DNA of 64,000 nt from the NCBI RefSeq assembly GCF_014652855.1, contig NZ_BMZP01000002.1, positions 186,001 to 250,000 of the forward strand, read 5' to 3'. The translations under genes were made by a program, and so were the position numbers. Positions 1 through 8,773 of this stretch are shown here, in pieces (position 1 is the stretch's first letter; every line of letters begins with the position of its first letter). The notes under the pieces were generated by a model. The model ran no database searches. It saw only the letters and a list, made by a program, of their open reading frames with translations, and had not been told where the DNA came from. The stretch is from Novosphingobium pokkalii (GTDB taxonomy: Bacteria; Pseudomonadota; Alphaproteobacteria; Sphingomonadales; Sphingomonadaceae).

Positions 1-866
1 CATTCGCGGCGGAAGCGGAAGCGTTCCTCGGCCTTGCGCAGGCCGTCGAAATCCTTGTCGGAAATGCCCCACTGGTCGATGCGATTGGGCGGCCAGGTCC
101 AGTCTTCGGGGGCGCCCGCCTGATAATCGTCGGGCACCTTTTCCACGGCAGTGGAATATTCGATCACCGGGCCGAACGGCGCGATGTAATAGGCATAGAC
201 ATTGGCGCCCGGACCGTGGCGCCCCGGCCCCCAAGCGGGGGCAAAGCCATGGTCGCGCATGCGGCCGATGCCGCGCATCACCGCATCCAGGTCTTCCATC
301 TCGAACGCGATGTGGTTGAGGCTGGAAAACCCGGCGCGGGCAAAGGCCGTGGAATGGTGGCTGTCGTTGCAGCGCACGAAGACCATGCCCTTGGTGCGGT
401 CCGACACACGGAAGCCGAGCACGTCTTCCACCGCATGGCCCGAGGCTTCGGCATCGGCGGAATTGAACACGATATGGGTGAGCTTGACCGGCAGGTCGCG
501 CCCGGTGATCGGCGCCACTTCGGTGGTATCGACCAGGAAGCGCAGCAACTCGCCTTCGGGCAGTTCCACGATCACGCCATGGCCTTCGCCCGGATCGGCC
601 GAGACCGTGTCGGTCAGCGGCCAGCCGGCCTGCGCCGCCTTGGCGCGGATGCCGGCCAGTTCCTCTGCGGTGCAGACGAAGGTGGTGTGGCGGACGAATT
701 CGGCGTCGGCCTGCTCGAACGCCACGAGATAGGGATAAGGGCCGGAGCCGCGCAGGTAATGAGTCTGCCCGCGCACTTCGCCCGGCGCCATGCCCCAGAT
801 ATCGAGCATGAAGCGCGCCGCAGCGGCCGGATCGGGCAGCGCCAGTTCGATGCTGCGCAGTTTCAT
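1..866 (-). CDS. VOC-superfamily extradiol dioxygenase-like protein, partial (3' end off window)
   Basis: The reading frame starts at ATG 866 and stays open to the left edge, giving at least 288 residues. Two tandem VOC (glyoxalase/bleomycin) modules are visible, roughly residues 1-115 and 130-260. The second keeps the His, His, Glu metal set of type I extradiol dioxygenases: His in LTHIVF, His in LNHIAF and Glu in VIEYS. The family cleaves catechol-type rings or performs related metal-dependent chemistry in the cytoplasm. Its start overlaps the stop of the GlcG-like gene by ATGA, so it is the most distal visible gene of the LysR-linked operon. The exact ring substrate cannot be told; a non-dioxygenase VOC protein is possible. 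Confidence 0.75.
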   Translation of the reverse strand, partial: MKLRSIELALPDPAAAARFMLDIWGMAPGEVRGQTHYLRGSGPYPYLVAFEQADAEFVRHTTFVCTAEELAGIRAKAAQAGWPLTDTVSADPGEGHGVIVELPEGELLRFLVDTTEVAPITGRDLPVKLTHIVFNSADAEASGHAVEDVLGFRVSDRTKGMVFVRCNDSHHSTAFARAGFSSLNHIAFEMEDLDAVMRGIGRMRDHGFAPAWGPGRHGPGANVYAYYIAPFGPVIEYSTAVEKVPDDYQAGAPEDWTWPPNRIDQWGISDKDFDGLRKAEERFRFRRE

Positions 867-1300
867 GGGACCATCTCCTGATTGAACCCGGCGGCGCGCA
901 GGCCGGCCAGAACACATTCCTCGTCACAATCGCCGGTATCGCCGCTGGCGCCCACCGCGCCCAGCACCAGGCCCTGCGCATCGCGCACCAGCACGCCGCC
1001 GGGCGAAAAGGCGATCTGCCCGCCCAGCGCCACGGTCACGCTCTGGAAAAACACCGGGTTGCCGGCGGCGCGCTGCGCCAGCACGCGGGTATCGGCATCC
1101 ATTGCCAGGGCGCCGCTGGCCTTGGCGCGGGCAATGTCGAGCCGGGCAAAGCTGGCGCCATCCTCGCGCGCAAAGGCCAGGGGATGGCCCCCGGCATCGA
1201 CCACGATCACCGCCAGCGGCCGGGCGGCACGGGCGCGGGCACTGGCCAGCGTGGCTTCGATCACGGCCTGGGCCGCAGCAAGGTTCAACGCGGTCATCAT
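863..1300 (-). CDS. GlcG/HbpS-family (DUF336) protein
   Basis: This 145-residue protein has the GlcG/HbpS fold signature: an N-terminal helix, then AVIVVDAGGHPLAF, and a Gly-rich C-terminal half (GGQIAFSPGGV, GAVGASGDTG). Family members bind heme or act as poorly defined accessory proteins in oxidation and catabolic operons. There is no signal peptide, so it is cytosolic. It overlaps the hydroxylase gene upstream (ATG 1300 inside its stop region) and the VOC gene downstream, so translation is probably coupled. Its biochemical role in this pathway is not known. Confidence 0.75.
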   Translation of the reverse strand: MMTALNLAAAQAVIEATLASARARAARPLAVIVVDAGGHPLAFAREDGASFARLDIARAKASGALAMDADTRVLAQRAAGNPVFFQSVTVALGGQIAFSPGGVLVRDAQGLVLGAVGASGDTGDCDEECVLAGLRAAGFNQEMVP

Positions 1301-2820
1301 GCGGTCTCCAGTGCGAGGCCGAGCGCACGGGCGCGCGCCTCGATCAGATCTACGCCCGTGCCGCTGGCCGTGCCGAACACGCAGTGATCGGGGCGCAGCA
1401 GGACGGCATCGACGCCATGGGCATCGAGCCAGGCGGTGACCGCGCCGGCATCGTCGAGCGACGCGGCCACCAGGCGCGTGACGAGGGGAGAGGTTCCCGT
1501 CACGCTGTCATCCCGCACGAACAGGCGCCAGCCTTGCCCGGCCACGTCGTCCAGCTTGCGCCCATCGGCCAGGATCGGCTGGATGAAGCGGGCGCCGGCA
1601 GCCGGGCTGGGCATGACGAGGCCGGTGGCAATCGCCGGAATCAGGTCATGCGCGGTCTCGCCGGCCTTTTGCGCGGCCGTGGCGCGAATCGCGGCATCGC
1701 GGGCGGCGGCCTTGGCCGGATCGAGTTCGCAGATATAGCGCCCGGCGGCCACCGCCGCGCCGATCACCCCGCGCACGTGCGGGTCGCGCTCGGGCTGGTA
1801 GGTGTCGAGGATCGCCGGATCGGCGCCGTGGTTGGCGATGGCGTCCATCTTCCACGCCAGGTTCGCCACGTCGCGCAGGCCATGGCACATGCCCTGGCCG
1901 AAGAACGGCGGCGTCTGGTGCGCGGCATCGCCGGCCAGGAACACGTTGCCCGCCTGCCAGCGCTCGGCCACCAGGCCATGGAAGCGATAAGTGGCGGCGC
2001 GCACGATGGTGTGCGGCACGTCCTTCATCCAGGCGGCGACCAGTTCGCGCACCTTTTCGGGCTGCATCATCGCCTGGTCGTCTTCGCCGGGCAGCAGCAT
2101 GAATTCCCAGCGGCGATGGTTGCCACGACCGGGCACCACCGTGGCCGGGCGCGCCGGATCGCACATCATCACCGACAGGCGCTGGAGATCGGCATCGGCC
2201 GGCACGCCGGTGATCGGCGGGAACGTGACCGGGCCTTCGACTTCGGCATCGACGACCAGCCAGGGCTCCTCGAAATCGAGATCGTCGAGCGCGATGCCGA
2301 GCGCCTTGCGCACCGGGCTGCGCGCGCCGTCGGTGGCGATCACCCAGCGCGCGGCCAGGGTGTGGCTGGCACCATCCTGGTCATAGTGCACGGTGACGCC
2401 ATCGCCCTGCTGCTCCAGCGCAGTGAACGTGGCGCCCAGGCGCAGATCGATCGCGCCATTGTCGGCAAAGGCGGCGCGCAGATGCGCTTCGAGTTCGGGC
2501 TGGTAGAAGAAATAGTCGTTGGACCAGCCGAACGGCTTGGGCTTGCCCACCGTGCCCATGTAGCGGATCACGCCGTGATCGGCGCCCACATGCAGATGCC
2601 CGTCGGTGGCGACCATGTCGGCCAGCACACGGTCAATCACGCCGGCGGTCTGGAACAGGCGCATCATCTCGTGATCGAGATGGACGGCGCGCGGCAGGGG
2701 ATAATGCTCCCGCTCCTTTTCCAGCACCACCACCCGCAGGCCGGCACGGCCGAGCAGGTTGGCCGCGAGCGCCCCCACCGGCCCGCAGCCGATCACCGCC
2801 ACATCGCAACGCTCGTTCAT
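1297..2820 (-). CDS. FAD-dependent aromatic monooxygenase, MhpA-like (3-(3-hydroxyphenyl)propionate hydroxylase family)
   Basis: This is a 507-residue class A flavoprotein hydroxylase. The GxGxxG dinucleotide motif is at residues 11-16 (GCGPVG), the DG motif near 165 (DGARSPVR), and the GD motif near 287-300 (GDAAHQTPPFFGQG). MhpA-type enzymes use NAD(P)H and O2 to ortho-hydroxylate phenolic acids, producing catechols for meta-cleavage. The ATG at 2820 directly abuts the amidohydrolase stop at 2821, and the downstream genes overlap by a few bases, so this is one transcription unit. With a VOC dioxygenase downstream, hydroxylation followed by ring cleavage is the natural reading. The substrate is not determined by sequence. 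Confidence 0.85.
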   Translation of the reverse strand: MNERCDVAVIGCGPVGALAANLLGRAGLRVVVLEKEREHYPLPRAVHLDHEMMRLFQTAGVIDRVLADMVATDGHLHVGADHGVIRYMGTVGKPKPFGWSNDYFFYQPELEAHLRAAFADNGAIDLRLGATFTALEQQGDGVTVHYDQDGASHTLAARWVIATDGARSPVRKALGIALDDLDFEEPWLVVDAEVEGPVTFPPITGVPADADLQRLSVMMCDPARPATVVPGRGNHRRWEFMLLPGEDDQAMMQPEKVRELVAAWMKDVPHTIVRAATYRFHGLVAERWQAGNVFLAGDAAHQTPPFFGQGMCHGLRDVANLAWKMDAIANHGADPAILDTYQPERDPHVRGVIGAAVAAGRYICELDPAKAAARDAAIRATAAQKAGETAHDLIPAIATGLVMPSPAAGARFIQPILADGRKLDDVAGQGWRLFVRDDSVTGTSPLVTRLVAASLDDAGAVTAWLDAHGVDAVLLRPDHCVFGTASGTGVDLIEARARALGLALETA

Positions 2821-4053
2821 TTACGCGGCCTCAGCAGTGGCAGGCGCCTTGTACAGTGCGCCGCCCTTCATGATCATCGCCAGCCGGGTGGCGTCCTGAA
2901 GGATCGCCACGTCCTGCGTGGGATCGCCATCGACCAGCAGCAGATCGGCGAGGAAGCCCTCGCGCACCTCGCCCACGTCCAGCCCCATCAGCTCGCCGCC
3001 CAGGCGCGTGGCGGAAACCAGCGCCTCGGCCGGGGTAAAGCCGTAGTATTCGACGAAATGGGCCAGATCGCGGGCGTTGCGGCCATTGGGATTGAACGGG
3101 AAGCCATAGTCCCCGCCGATCAGCACCTTGACCCCGGCCGCCTTGAGCGCGGGGACAATGCGCTTTTCGCGCTCCAGCCGGTCGGCGGCGCTGGCCTTCA
3201 TCGACGCCATGTTGACATGCGGCGGCGGATTGGCTTCCAGCGCGGCCACCGAAACGCCGGGGCCGGGGGCATAGAACGTGGTGTCCTTGGCGGCGATCAT
3301 CCGCGCCAGGGCGGCCTCGTCAGCATAGGAAGCGTGGTAGATCACCCGCGCACCGGCATCGAGCGCCAGGCCGATCGCTTCAGGGTAATAGGCGTGGGCG
3401 GCAATCCACAGCCCGGCCTCGCGGCAGGCTTCGCCCGCCGCCGCCATTTCCTCGTGCGTGTAGAGTACGTGCTGCGCCGTGCCGGGCTTGAGCGCGTCTT
3501 CGCCCGAAACGACCAGCTTGATCGACTTCACGCCTTGATCCGCGCAATAGCCGACGAACGCGCGCATCGCCTCGGCACCACGGCCGTTGAACACGTTGCC
3601 GGTGTCGACACCTTCATCGCCTTCCGGGCTGCGCTCGATGGTGGAGGGCACGTAGCGCGGGCCGGGCGTTTCGCCCGAAGCGATTGCGGCGGCGAGTTCG
3701 GGCTCGATCCCGTCGACCAGTGCGCCGGCCGAATAGAGGCTGGTGAAGCCCTGGTCGAGCAGCACGCGGGCGTTGCGCCAGGCCGCTTCCTTGAGCTGGT
3801 CGGGCGGCAGGATGAACTGGTGGTAGATCTTCTCGATCGACGAAGCCCAGGTAAGATGGGCGTGGGCATCGACCAGGCCGGGCATCAGGGTGCGGCCGGC
3901 GCCATCGATGCGCGTGTCGCAGGCTTCGCCATCGAGGGCATCGGCCCCGGCGGCGACGCGGGCAATGCGCTCGCCCTCCACCAGCACGCTGCCGGCATAG
4001 GGAGCGCTGCCGCTCCCATCGAAAATACTGACATTGCGGATAAGGGTCCGCAT
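2821..4053 (-). CDS. Metal-dependent amidohydrolase
   Basis: The protein has 410 residues from ATG 4053, which is preceded by GGAGAG at good spacing; an in-frame start at 4089 lacks such a site. It has the amidohydrolase TIM-barrel layout: HxH metal ligands at about H64/H66 (VDAHAHLTW), further His residues in IAAHAYYPEA and IYHASYAD, and a late Asp in IGGDYGFPFN. The N- and C-terminal beta-sandwich segments resemble imidazolonepropionase/prolidase-like members. It is the first gene downstream of the LysR regulator in the aromatic catabolic operon. It may release an acid from an amide or ester precursor, but that role is inferred only from context. Confidence 0.82.
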   Translation of the reverse strand: MRTLIRNVSIFDGSGSAPYAGSVLVEGERIARVAAGADALDGEACDTRIDGAGRTLMPGLVDAHAHLTWASSIEKIYHQFILPPDQLKEAAWRNARVLLDQGFTSLYSAGALVDGIEPELAAAIASGETPGPRYVPSTIERSPEGDEGVDTGNVFNGRGAEAMRAFVGYCADQGVKSIKLVVSGEDALKPGTAQHVLYTHEEMAAAGEACREAGLWIAAHAYYPEAIGLALDAGARVIYHASYADEAALARMIAAKDTTFYAPGPGVSVAALEANPPPHVNMASMKASAADRLEREKRIVPALKAAGVKVLIGGDYGFPFNPNGRNARDLAHFVEYYGFTPAEALVSATRLGGELMGLDVGEVREGFLADLLLVDGDPTQDVAILQDATRLAMIMKGGALYKAPATAEAA

Positions 4054-4172
4054 CGCTTGCTCTCCCGCGCTGGCGTTGCCCCCGATCAAGGCCCGATGGC
4101 CGGGCGCGGTGGGCCGCTGCCGCCTTTTCGCGCAAGTTGTCTATCGGCTCAAAATATTATCTATCTATCTTG
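4054..4172 (-). promoter_or_regulatory. AT-rich control region between lysR and the catabolic operon
   Basis: This is the only notably AT-rich stretch in the first 7 kb. It lies between the lysR stop and the amidohydrolase start. The minus strand shows short direct repeats of GATA (AGATAGATAGATAAT), and CTATAG occurs twice, 12 bases apart, near 4175-4195 and running into the lysR stop. Short repeated or dyad elements of this kind are typical where LysR-type regulators bind beside their targets. No sharp -35/-10 pair could be fixed. Confidence 0.4.
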
Positions 4173-5090
4173 CTATAGCTCCTGACTATAGCGGGCCGCC
4201 AGCACATCGAGCAGGGCCTGGGCGGCCAGCGACGGCGCCTCCCCCGCGCGCAGGCGCACGCCGATGCTGCGCTGGAACGCAGCCTCGCGAATCTCGATGC
4301 CGCGCAGCACGCCGATCGACAGTTCGGAGGCGGCCACCTGACGCGGCAGGATGGTGATGCGGTCGCTCAGCCGCACGATCGCCTTGGTGGTCAGCAGCGA
4401 ATCGCAGCGCACCACGTTGGCCGGCACCGGCGTCTGCGCGGCGATGAACAGCGCATCCACCTGGCGGCGGAACGCGCCCTGCGCCTCGGGCAGCACCCAT
4501 GGCAGCGCCGCCACGTCGCGCAGCGACACCGCCGAAGGCAGCGCATCGTGGCGCCGCCCGACCAGGAGGGCAAAGGGATCGCGGGCAAAGGTGCGCTCGG
4601 CGAGATCGGGGGGTGGCGCTTCGATCTCGGTGGTGACGAAAGCCAGATCGATCTGGCGCTGGCGCAGCAGATCGACCAGCACGCCATCGGGCCGCTCCAC
4701 CACGCTGAGCGCGCAAGGGCCGATGCGCGCCTCCAGCCGGCCGATCACGAACGGCAGCAGGCTGACCAGCGCGCCGGGGGTGCCGCCGATGCGCAGCGGC
4801 CCGGCCAGGCCGCGCGCCTGGTTGTCCAGTTCCTCCTGCGCGCCCACCAGCACGTGGTGCATCGCCTCGGCGCGCTCGGCCAGCAGCGCGCCTTCGCTGG
4901 TGGGACGCACCCCCGTCTGGTGGCGTTCGAACAGTTGCACGCCCAGCCGCGCCTCAAGCTGGGCAATCGCGGCCGAAACCGAAGGCTGGGCAATGTTGAG
5001 CACGCGCGCTGCGGCCGAGATCGATCCTTCGCGGCAGACCGTGCGGAACGTGAGCAAGGCACGCGGATCGATGCTGGGGCGCTTGTCCAT
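4173..5090 (-). CDS. LysR-family transcriptional regulator
   Basis: This is a 305-residue LTTR. The winged HTH occupies about residues 8-67 (LTFRTVCREGSISAAARVLN, then PSVSAAIAQLEARLG). A substrate-binding domain follows from about 92 to 300. The gene lies directly upstream of, and on the same strand as, the catabolic genes, separated by a 119-base AT-rich gap. That suggests it regulates them in response to a pathway intermediate. Co-directional placement means read-through autoregulation is possible. The effector is unknown. Confidence 0.9.
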   Translation of the reverse strand: MDKRPSIDPRALLTFRTVCREGSISAAARVLNIAQPSVSAAIAQLEARLGVQLFERHQTGVRPTSEGALLAERAEAMHHVLVGAQEELDNQARGLAGPLRIGGTPGALVSLLPFVIGRLEARIGPCALSVVERPDGVLVDLLRQRQIDLAFVTTEIEAPPPDLAERTFARDPFALLVGRRHDALPSAVSLRDVAALPWVLPEAQGAFRRQVDALFIAAQTPVPANVVRCDSLLTTKAIVRLSDRITILPRQVAASELSIGVLRGIEIREAAFQRSIGVRLRAGEAPSLAAQALLDVLAARYSQEL

Positions 5091-5114
5091 AGGTGCAAGC
5101 TATGGTGCCGAACC

Positions 5115-5150
5115 GATGTGCGGGCAAGGGCCGGCCCTCGCCCGCACATC
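5115..5150 (-). terminator. Long GC-rich hairpin after thrS
   Basis: An 11-bp perfect stem (arms 5115-5125 and 5140-5150, GATGTGCGGGC) encloses a further 6-bp self-complementary core (AGGGCC/GGCCCT). The structure of about 36 bases sits 10 bases past the thrS stop and before lysR. There is no U-tract on either strand, so it may be a weak terminator or 3'-end stabiliser rather than a classic intrinsic terminator. Confidence 0.45.
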
Positions 5151-5160
5151 AAGCCAATGG

Positions 5161-7155
5161 TCAGCCGCGCAGATCGGGCGGGGTGCCGTCCTGCCGGATC
5201 AGGGCAATCGCCTCGGCCAACGGGAGCACCTGCTGCGCCTGCTCGCCCAGGCGGCGGATGGCGACGGTGCCTTCCTCGGCCTCGCGCTTGCCCACCACCA
5301 GGAGGTAGGGCACCTTTTGCAGCGAGTGTTCGCGCACCTTGTAGTTGATCTTTTCGTTGCGCACGTCGCTTTCCACGCGGATGCCCGCCGCGCGCAGCGC
5401 CTCGGTCGCTTCCAGGGCATAGCCATCAGCGTCGGACACGATCGTGGCCACCACCGCCTGCACCGGCGCCAGCCAGGTGGGCAGCTTGCCGGCGAAATGC
5501 TCGATCAGGATGCCGATGAAGCGTTCATAGGAACCGAAGATCGCGCGGTGCAGCATGACCGGGCGATGGCGCTCGCCATCCTCGGCGATATAGCCCGCGT
5601 CGAGCCGCTCGGGCAGCACGCGGTCGGACTGGATCGTGCCGACCTGCCAGGTGCGGCCGATCGCATCGGTCAGGTGCCATTCCAGCTTGGGCGCATAGAA
5701 GGCGCCTTCGCCCGGCAGTTCTTCCCAGCCATAGTCCGGCGTGGCGAGGCCGGCGGTGGCCACGGCGTCGCGCAGCTCGGCCTCGGCCTTGTCCCACATT
5801 GCTTCGCTGCCAAAGCGCTTTTCCGGGCGCAGGGCGAGCTTGATCGAATAAGTGAAGCCGAAATCCTTGTAGATGCGGTCGGCCAGTTCGCAGAAGGCGC
5901 GCACTTCGTCCACGATCTGGTCTTCGCGGCAGAAGATATGCGCGTCGTCCTGGGTGAACTGGCGCACGCGCATCAGCCCGTGCAGCGCGCCATGCGGCTC
6001 GTTGCGGTGGCAGCAGCCGTTTTCATAGAGACGCAGCGGCAGCTCGCGATAGGACTTGAGGCCCTGGCGGAAGATCAGCACGTGGGCCGGGCAGTTCATC
6101 GGCTTCAGGGCCATCCAGTCGGCCTCGCCGCTGATCACCGGGCCTTCATCGTCGGTGTTGGGCACTTCATCGGGGATCACGAACATGTTTTCGCGATACT
6201 TGCCCCAGTGGCCGGACTGCTCCCACTGGCGCGCGTCCATCACCTGCGGGGTCTTGACCTCGCGATAGCCGGCGCCGTCGATGGCGCGGCGCATGTAGGC
6301 TTCGAGCTCGCGCCAGATGCGATAGCCCTTGGGGTGCCAGAACACCGAACCGTGGGCTTCCTGCTGGAGGTGGAACAGGTCCATTTCCGCGCCCAGCTTG
6401 CGGTGGTCGCGCTTGGCCGCTTCCTCCAGCCGGGTGAGGTGCGCGTCGAGCTGCTTCTTGTTGAGCCAGCCGGTGCCATAGATGCGGCTGAGCATTGCGT
6501 TCTTCTGGTCGCCGCGCCAATAGGCGCCCGACACGCGCGTCAGCTTGAAGGCATTGGGATCGAGCTTGCCGGTGGAGGCGAGGTGCGGCCCGCGACACAT
6601 GTCGAGCCAGTCGCTGCCCGACCAGTAGACCGTCAGTTCCTCGTTTTCCGGCAGTTCGGCCGCCCATTGCGCCTTGAACGTCTCACCCTGCTCGGTCCAG
6701 CGGGCGATCAGGTCCGCACGGCTCCACACTTCGCGGCGCAGCGGCTTGTCGGCGGCGATGATCTTGCGCATCTCTGCCTCGATCGCCGGCAGGTCTTCCT
6801 CGGTGAACGGGCGTTCTGCCGGGGCGAAATCGTAATAGAACCCGTCGTCCGTGGCCGGGCCGAAGGTGATCTGCGTGCCGGGGAACAGCGCCTGCACCGC
6901 TTCGGCCAGGACGTGGGCATAATCGTGCCGCACCAGTTCCAGGGCGTCGGCCTCGTCCCGCGCGGTGACCAGCGCGAGTTGCGCGTCGCCCTCGAACGGG
7001 CGGGTGATGTCGAACAGCTCTCCATTCACGCGCGCGCCGATGGCGGCCTTGGCGAGGCCGGGGCCGATCGCGGCGGCGATATCGGCCGGCGTGGTGCCCG
7101 GCGCCACTTCACGCAGCGAGCCATCGGGCAGGGTGATCTTGAGCAGGTCTGACAT
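5161..7155 (-). CDS. thrS: Threonyl-tRNA synthetase
   Basis: The enzyme has 664 residues from ATG 7155 (an alternative start lies at 7188). It charges tRNA-Thr. Domains in order: TGS (about 1-65), editing/SAD domain with the HxxxH-type signature ([13 protein letters not shown]) and the distal Cys in DMCRGPHL, and a class II catalytic core with the zinc-ligand Cys in MNCPAHV and motif 2 in [10 protein letters not shown]. The anticodon-binding domain starts near [13 protein letters not shown]. Length and domain set are normal for bacterial ThrS. It is monocistronic here. Confidence 0.98.
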   Translation of the reverse strand: MSDLLKITLPDGSLREVAPGTTPADIAAAIGPGLAKAAIGARVNGELFDITRPFEGDAQLALVTARDEADALELVRHDYAHVLAEAVQALFPGTQITFGPATDDGFYYDFAPAERPFTEEDLPAIEAEMRKIIAADKPLRREVWSRADLIARWTEQGETFKAQWAAELPENEELTVYWSGSDWLDMCRGPHLASTGKLDPNAFKLTRVSGAYWRGDQKNAMLSRIYGTGWLNKKQLDAHLTRLEEAAKRDHRKLGAEMDLFHLQQEAHGSVFWHPKGYRIWRELEAYMRRAIDGAGYREVKTPQVMDARQWEQSGHWGKYRENMFVIPDEVPNTDDEGPVISGEADWMALKPMNCPAHVLIFRQGLKSYRELPLRLYENGCCHRNEPHGALHGLMRVRQFTQDDAHIFCREDQIVDEVRAFCELADRIYKDFGFTYSIKLALRPEKRFGSEAMWDKAEAELRDAVATAGLATPDYGWEELPGEGAFYAPKLEWHLTDAIGRTWQVGTIQSDRVLPERLDAGYIAEDGERHRPVMLHRAIFGSYERFIGILIEHFAGKLPTWLAPVQAVVATIVSDADGYALEATEALRAAGIRVESDVRNEKINYKVREHSLQKVPYLLVVGKREAEEGTVAIRRLGEQAQQVLPLAEAIALIRQDGTPPDLRG

Positions 7156-7380
7156 CGGATCTCTCTTGCGGGATATGACGCGCGCCATGGCACAAGTGCC
7201 GCGACGCCGAAAGGGGCGGCATCTCGGGTTTCGCGCTATCCGGGAGGAAGATGCCGTTCCGCCCGGACCGGGGCGGCGGCGTTGCGGGGAAAGCCGGTCA
7301 GGCGCCCACGCGAACCCACCCCCGGCGCACCGGGGTGGTGGTAGTGAGCGTGGCGAGACGGCTGGCCATGGCCAGGGCCT

Positions 7381-8694
7381 TTAGCGCAAGGGCAACGCCC
7401 TGTCACGCCCGCGCAGCAGATGCACGACCAGCCAGGCGGCCATGATCGCCACGAAGGGCATGGCAGGATAGTGGAAGCGCGATTGCCCGGAAAAGACCAT
7501 GGCGATCACGCTGGGATAGGCGGCAATGCCATAGGGCAGCAGCCACCAGTCGATCAGCCGCTGCCCGGCGCGGCGGCGCGCGCGGATCATGACGGGAAGC
7601 GCCGCCACGAACAGCGCCAGCAGCGCCCAGTACCACGCCTGGTTGGCCAGGCGCAGCGCCAGGAACGCGCGCGGCGCGGCGGCATAGGCGGCAGAGCCGG
7701 TTTCATAGGCCCATTGCCCTTCGCCATCCGGCCCCCACAGCCGCACCAGCTTTTGCGGCATCAGCGCGAGGAACGCGGCCGGATGAGCGCGAATCCAGTC
7801 CATCCCCAGGCGCCGCGCCTCGGCATCGTAAGCCAGCTCGGACAAGTCGCGGCGCGCGTCGAGCGCATGGACCACCGGGTCATCGGGCGTAAACGTGCCG
7901 CGCGCGCTGGCGTTGTTGCCGGTGAGCAGCGTGATACCGCCATTGGTCGAGACCATGACCCAGGCGCCGAGTTCGCGATGGTTGCGCAGCGTCCATGGCG
8001 CGATCACCAGCAGCGCCGCCGCCGCCATCACCAGCCCCTGCCCCACCACGCGCGGCAGTTTCGACAAGAGCGCAGGCGCGCGTAGCCAGGCGATGAGCAG
8101 CAGCAGCGGCGCCAGGATCAGGCTTTGCGCCTTGACCAGCGTGGCCAGCCCCAGCACGAGGCCGGCCAGCAGCGTCCAGCCCCAACCGCCGCGCTTGGCC
8201 CCAGCATCCTGCCGCGTCACCACGATCCAGCACAGCGCCAGCAGCAGCGTGGTGTAGAACACTTCGGTCAGCGCCAGCGGCACATAGAGCACGGCATTGG
8301 GATAGACCGCCCAGAGCAGCAGGGCGAGCCGACCGACCGCTTCCCCACCGAGCCGCCGCCCGAGCGCGAGCGTCAACCAGCCGGCCAGCGCGGCGAGGGC
8401 AAGGTTGAACAGGCCGACCGCCCAGATCGACGGACCGGACAGGCGAAACACCAGGCTGAGCGCCAGCGGCCAGCCCGGTGGCCAATAGGCGGTGGGCGCA
8501 CCGTGATCGCCCAGATAGCCCCGGCCATCGGCAAGCATCGCCGCGCGCGAGAAATACCACGCCGCGTCCGACGTCGGCTCCACCGCCGCCAGGATCGCCA
8601 GCGCGCGCAAGGCGAGCGCCAGCGCGAACAGCATCGCCACCGTGCGGTGCCCCTGCACCAGCCAGACCCACGCCCTCTGCCCCATCTGCCTCAT
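7381..8694 (-). CDS. GT39/ArnT-like polytopic membrane glycosyltransferase
   Basis: The protein has 437 residues from ATG 8694; upstream in-frame starts at 8712 and 8748 have no ribosome site. It is very hydrophobic, with about ten membrane segments. The first periplasmic loop carries an acidic motif (VEPTSDAAWYFSRAAML) followed by a WPPGWPL segment, typical of GT-C/PMT-family enzymes that use polyprenyl-phosphate sugars at the periplasmic face. The acceptor (lipid A, protein or polysaccharide) cannot be inferred. No sugar-pathway neighbours are adjacent; it stands alone between fumarase and thrS. Confidence 0.75.
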   Translation of the reverse strand: MRQMGQRAWVWLVQGHRTVAMLFALALALRALAILAAVEPTSDAAWYFSRAAMLADGRGYLGDHGAPTAYWPPGWPLALSLVFRLSGPSIWAVGLFNLALAALAGWLTLALGRRLGGEAVGRLALLLWAVYPNAVLYVPLALTEVFYTTLLLALCWIVVTRQDAGAKRGGWGWTLLAGLVLGLATLVKAQSLILAPLLLLIAWLRAPALLSKLPRVVGQGLVMAAAALLVIAPWTLRNHRELGAWVMVSTNGGITLLTGNNASARGTFTPDDPVVHALDARRDLSELAYDAEARRLGMDWIRAHPAAFLALMPQKLVRLWGPDGEGQWAYETGSAAYAAAPRAFLALRLANQAWYWALLALFVAALPVMIRARRRAGQRLIDWWLLPYGIAAYPSVIAMVFSGQSRFHYPAMPFVAIMAAWLVVHLLRGRDRALPLR

Positions 8695-8719
8695 GGCGGA
8701 GGGCCTTAGCATGACGCCG

Positions 8720-8757
8720 TTAACAAAGCCCCCTCCTGCGCGGCGCACGAGGGGGCT
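8720..8757 (-). terminator. Intrinsic terminator of the fumarase gene
   Basis: The arms 8727-8735 (AGCCCCCTC) and 8749-8757 form a 9-bp perfect stem with a 13-base loop. Read on the minus strand it is followed by TTTGTT, the expected U-rich end. It lies 17 bases beyond the fumarase stop codon. Confidence 0.7.
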
Positions 8758-8773
8758 CTACCGTGTGCCGTTT

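Noticed and set aside
1102-4185. A plus-strand open frame of over 1,000 codons opposite the catabolic operon
   Set aside because: It is antisense to three recognisable genes and its translation is Arg/Gly/His-rich without any domain; long shadow frames are normal in DNA of this GC content. The same applies to other long antisense frames, for example 22540-24189, 24074-25672, 25414-28464, 34624-36222 and 38117-40834.
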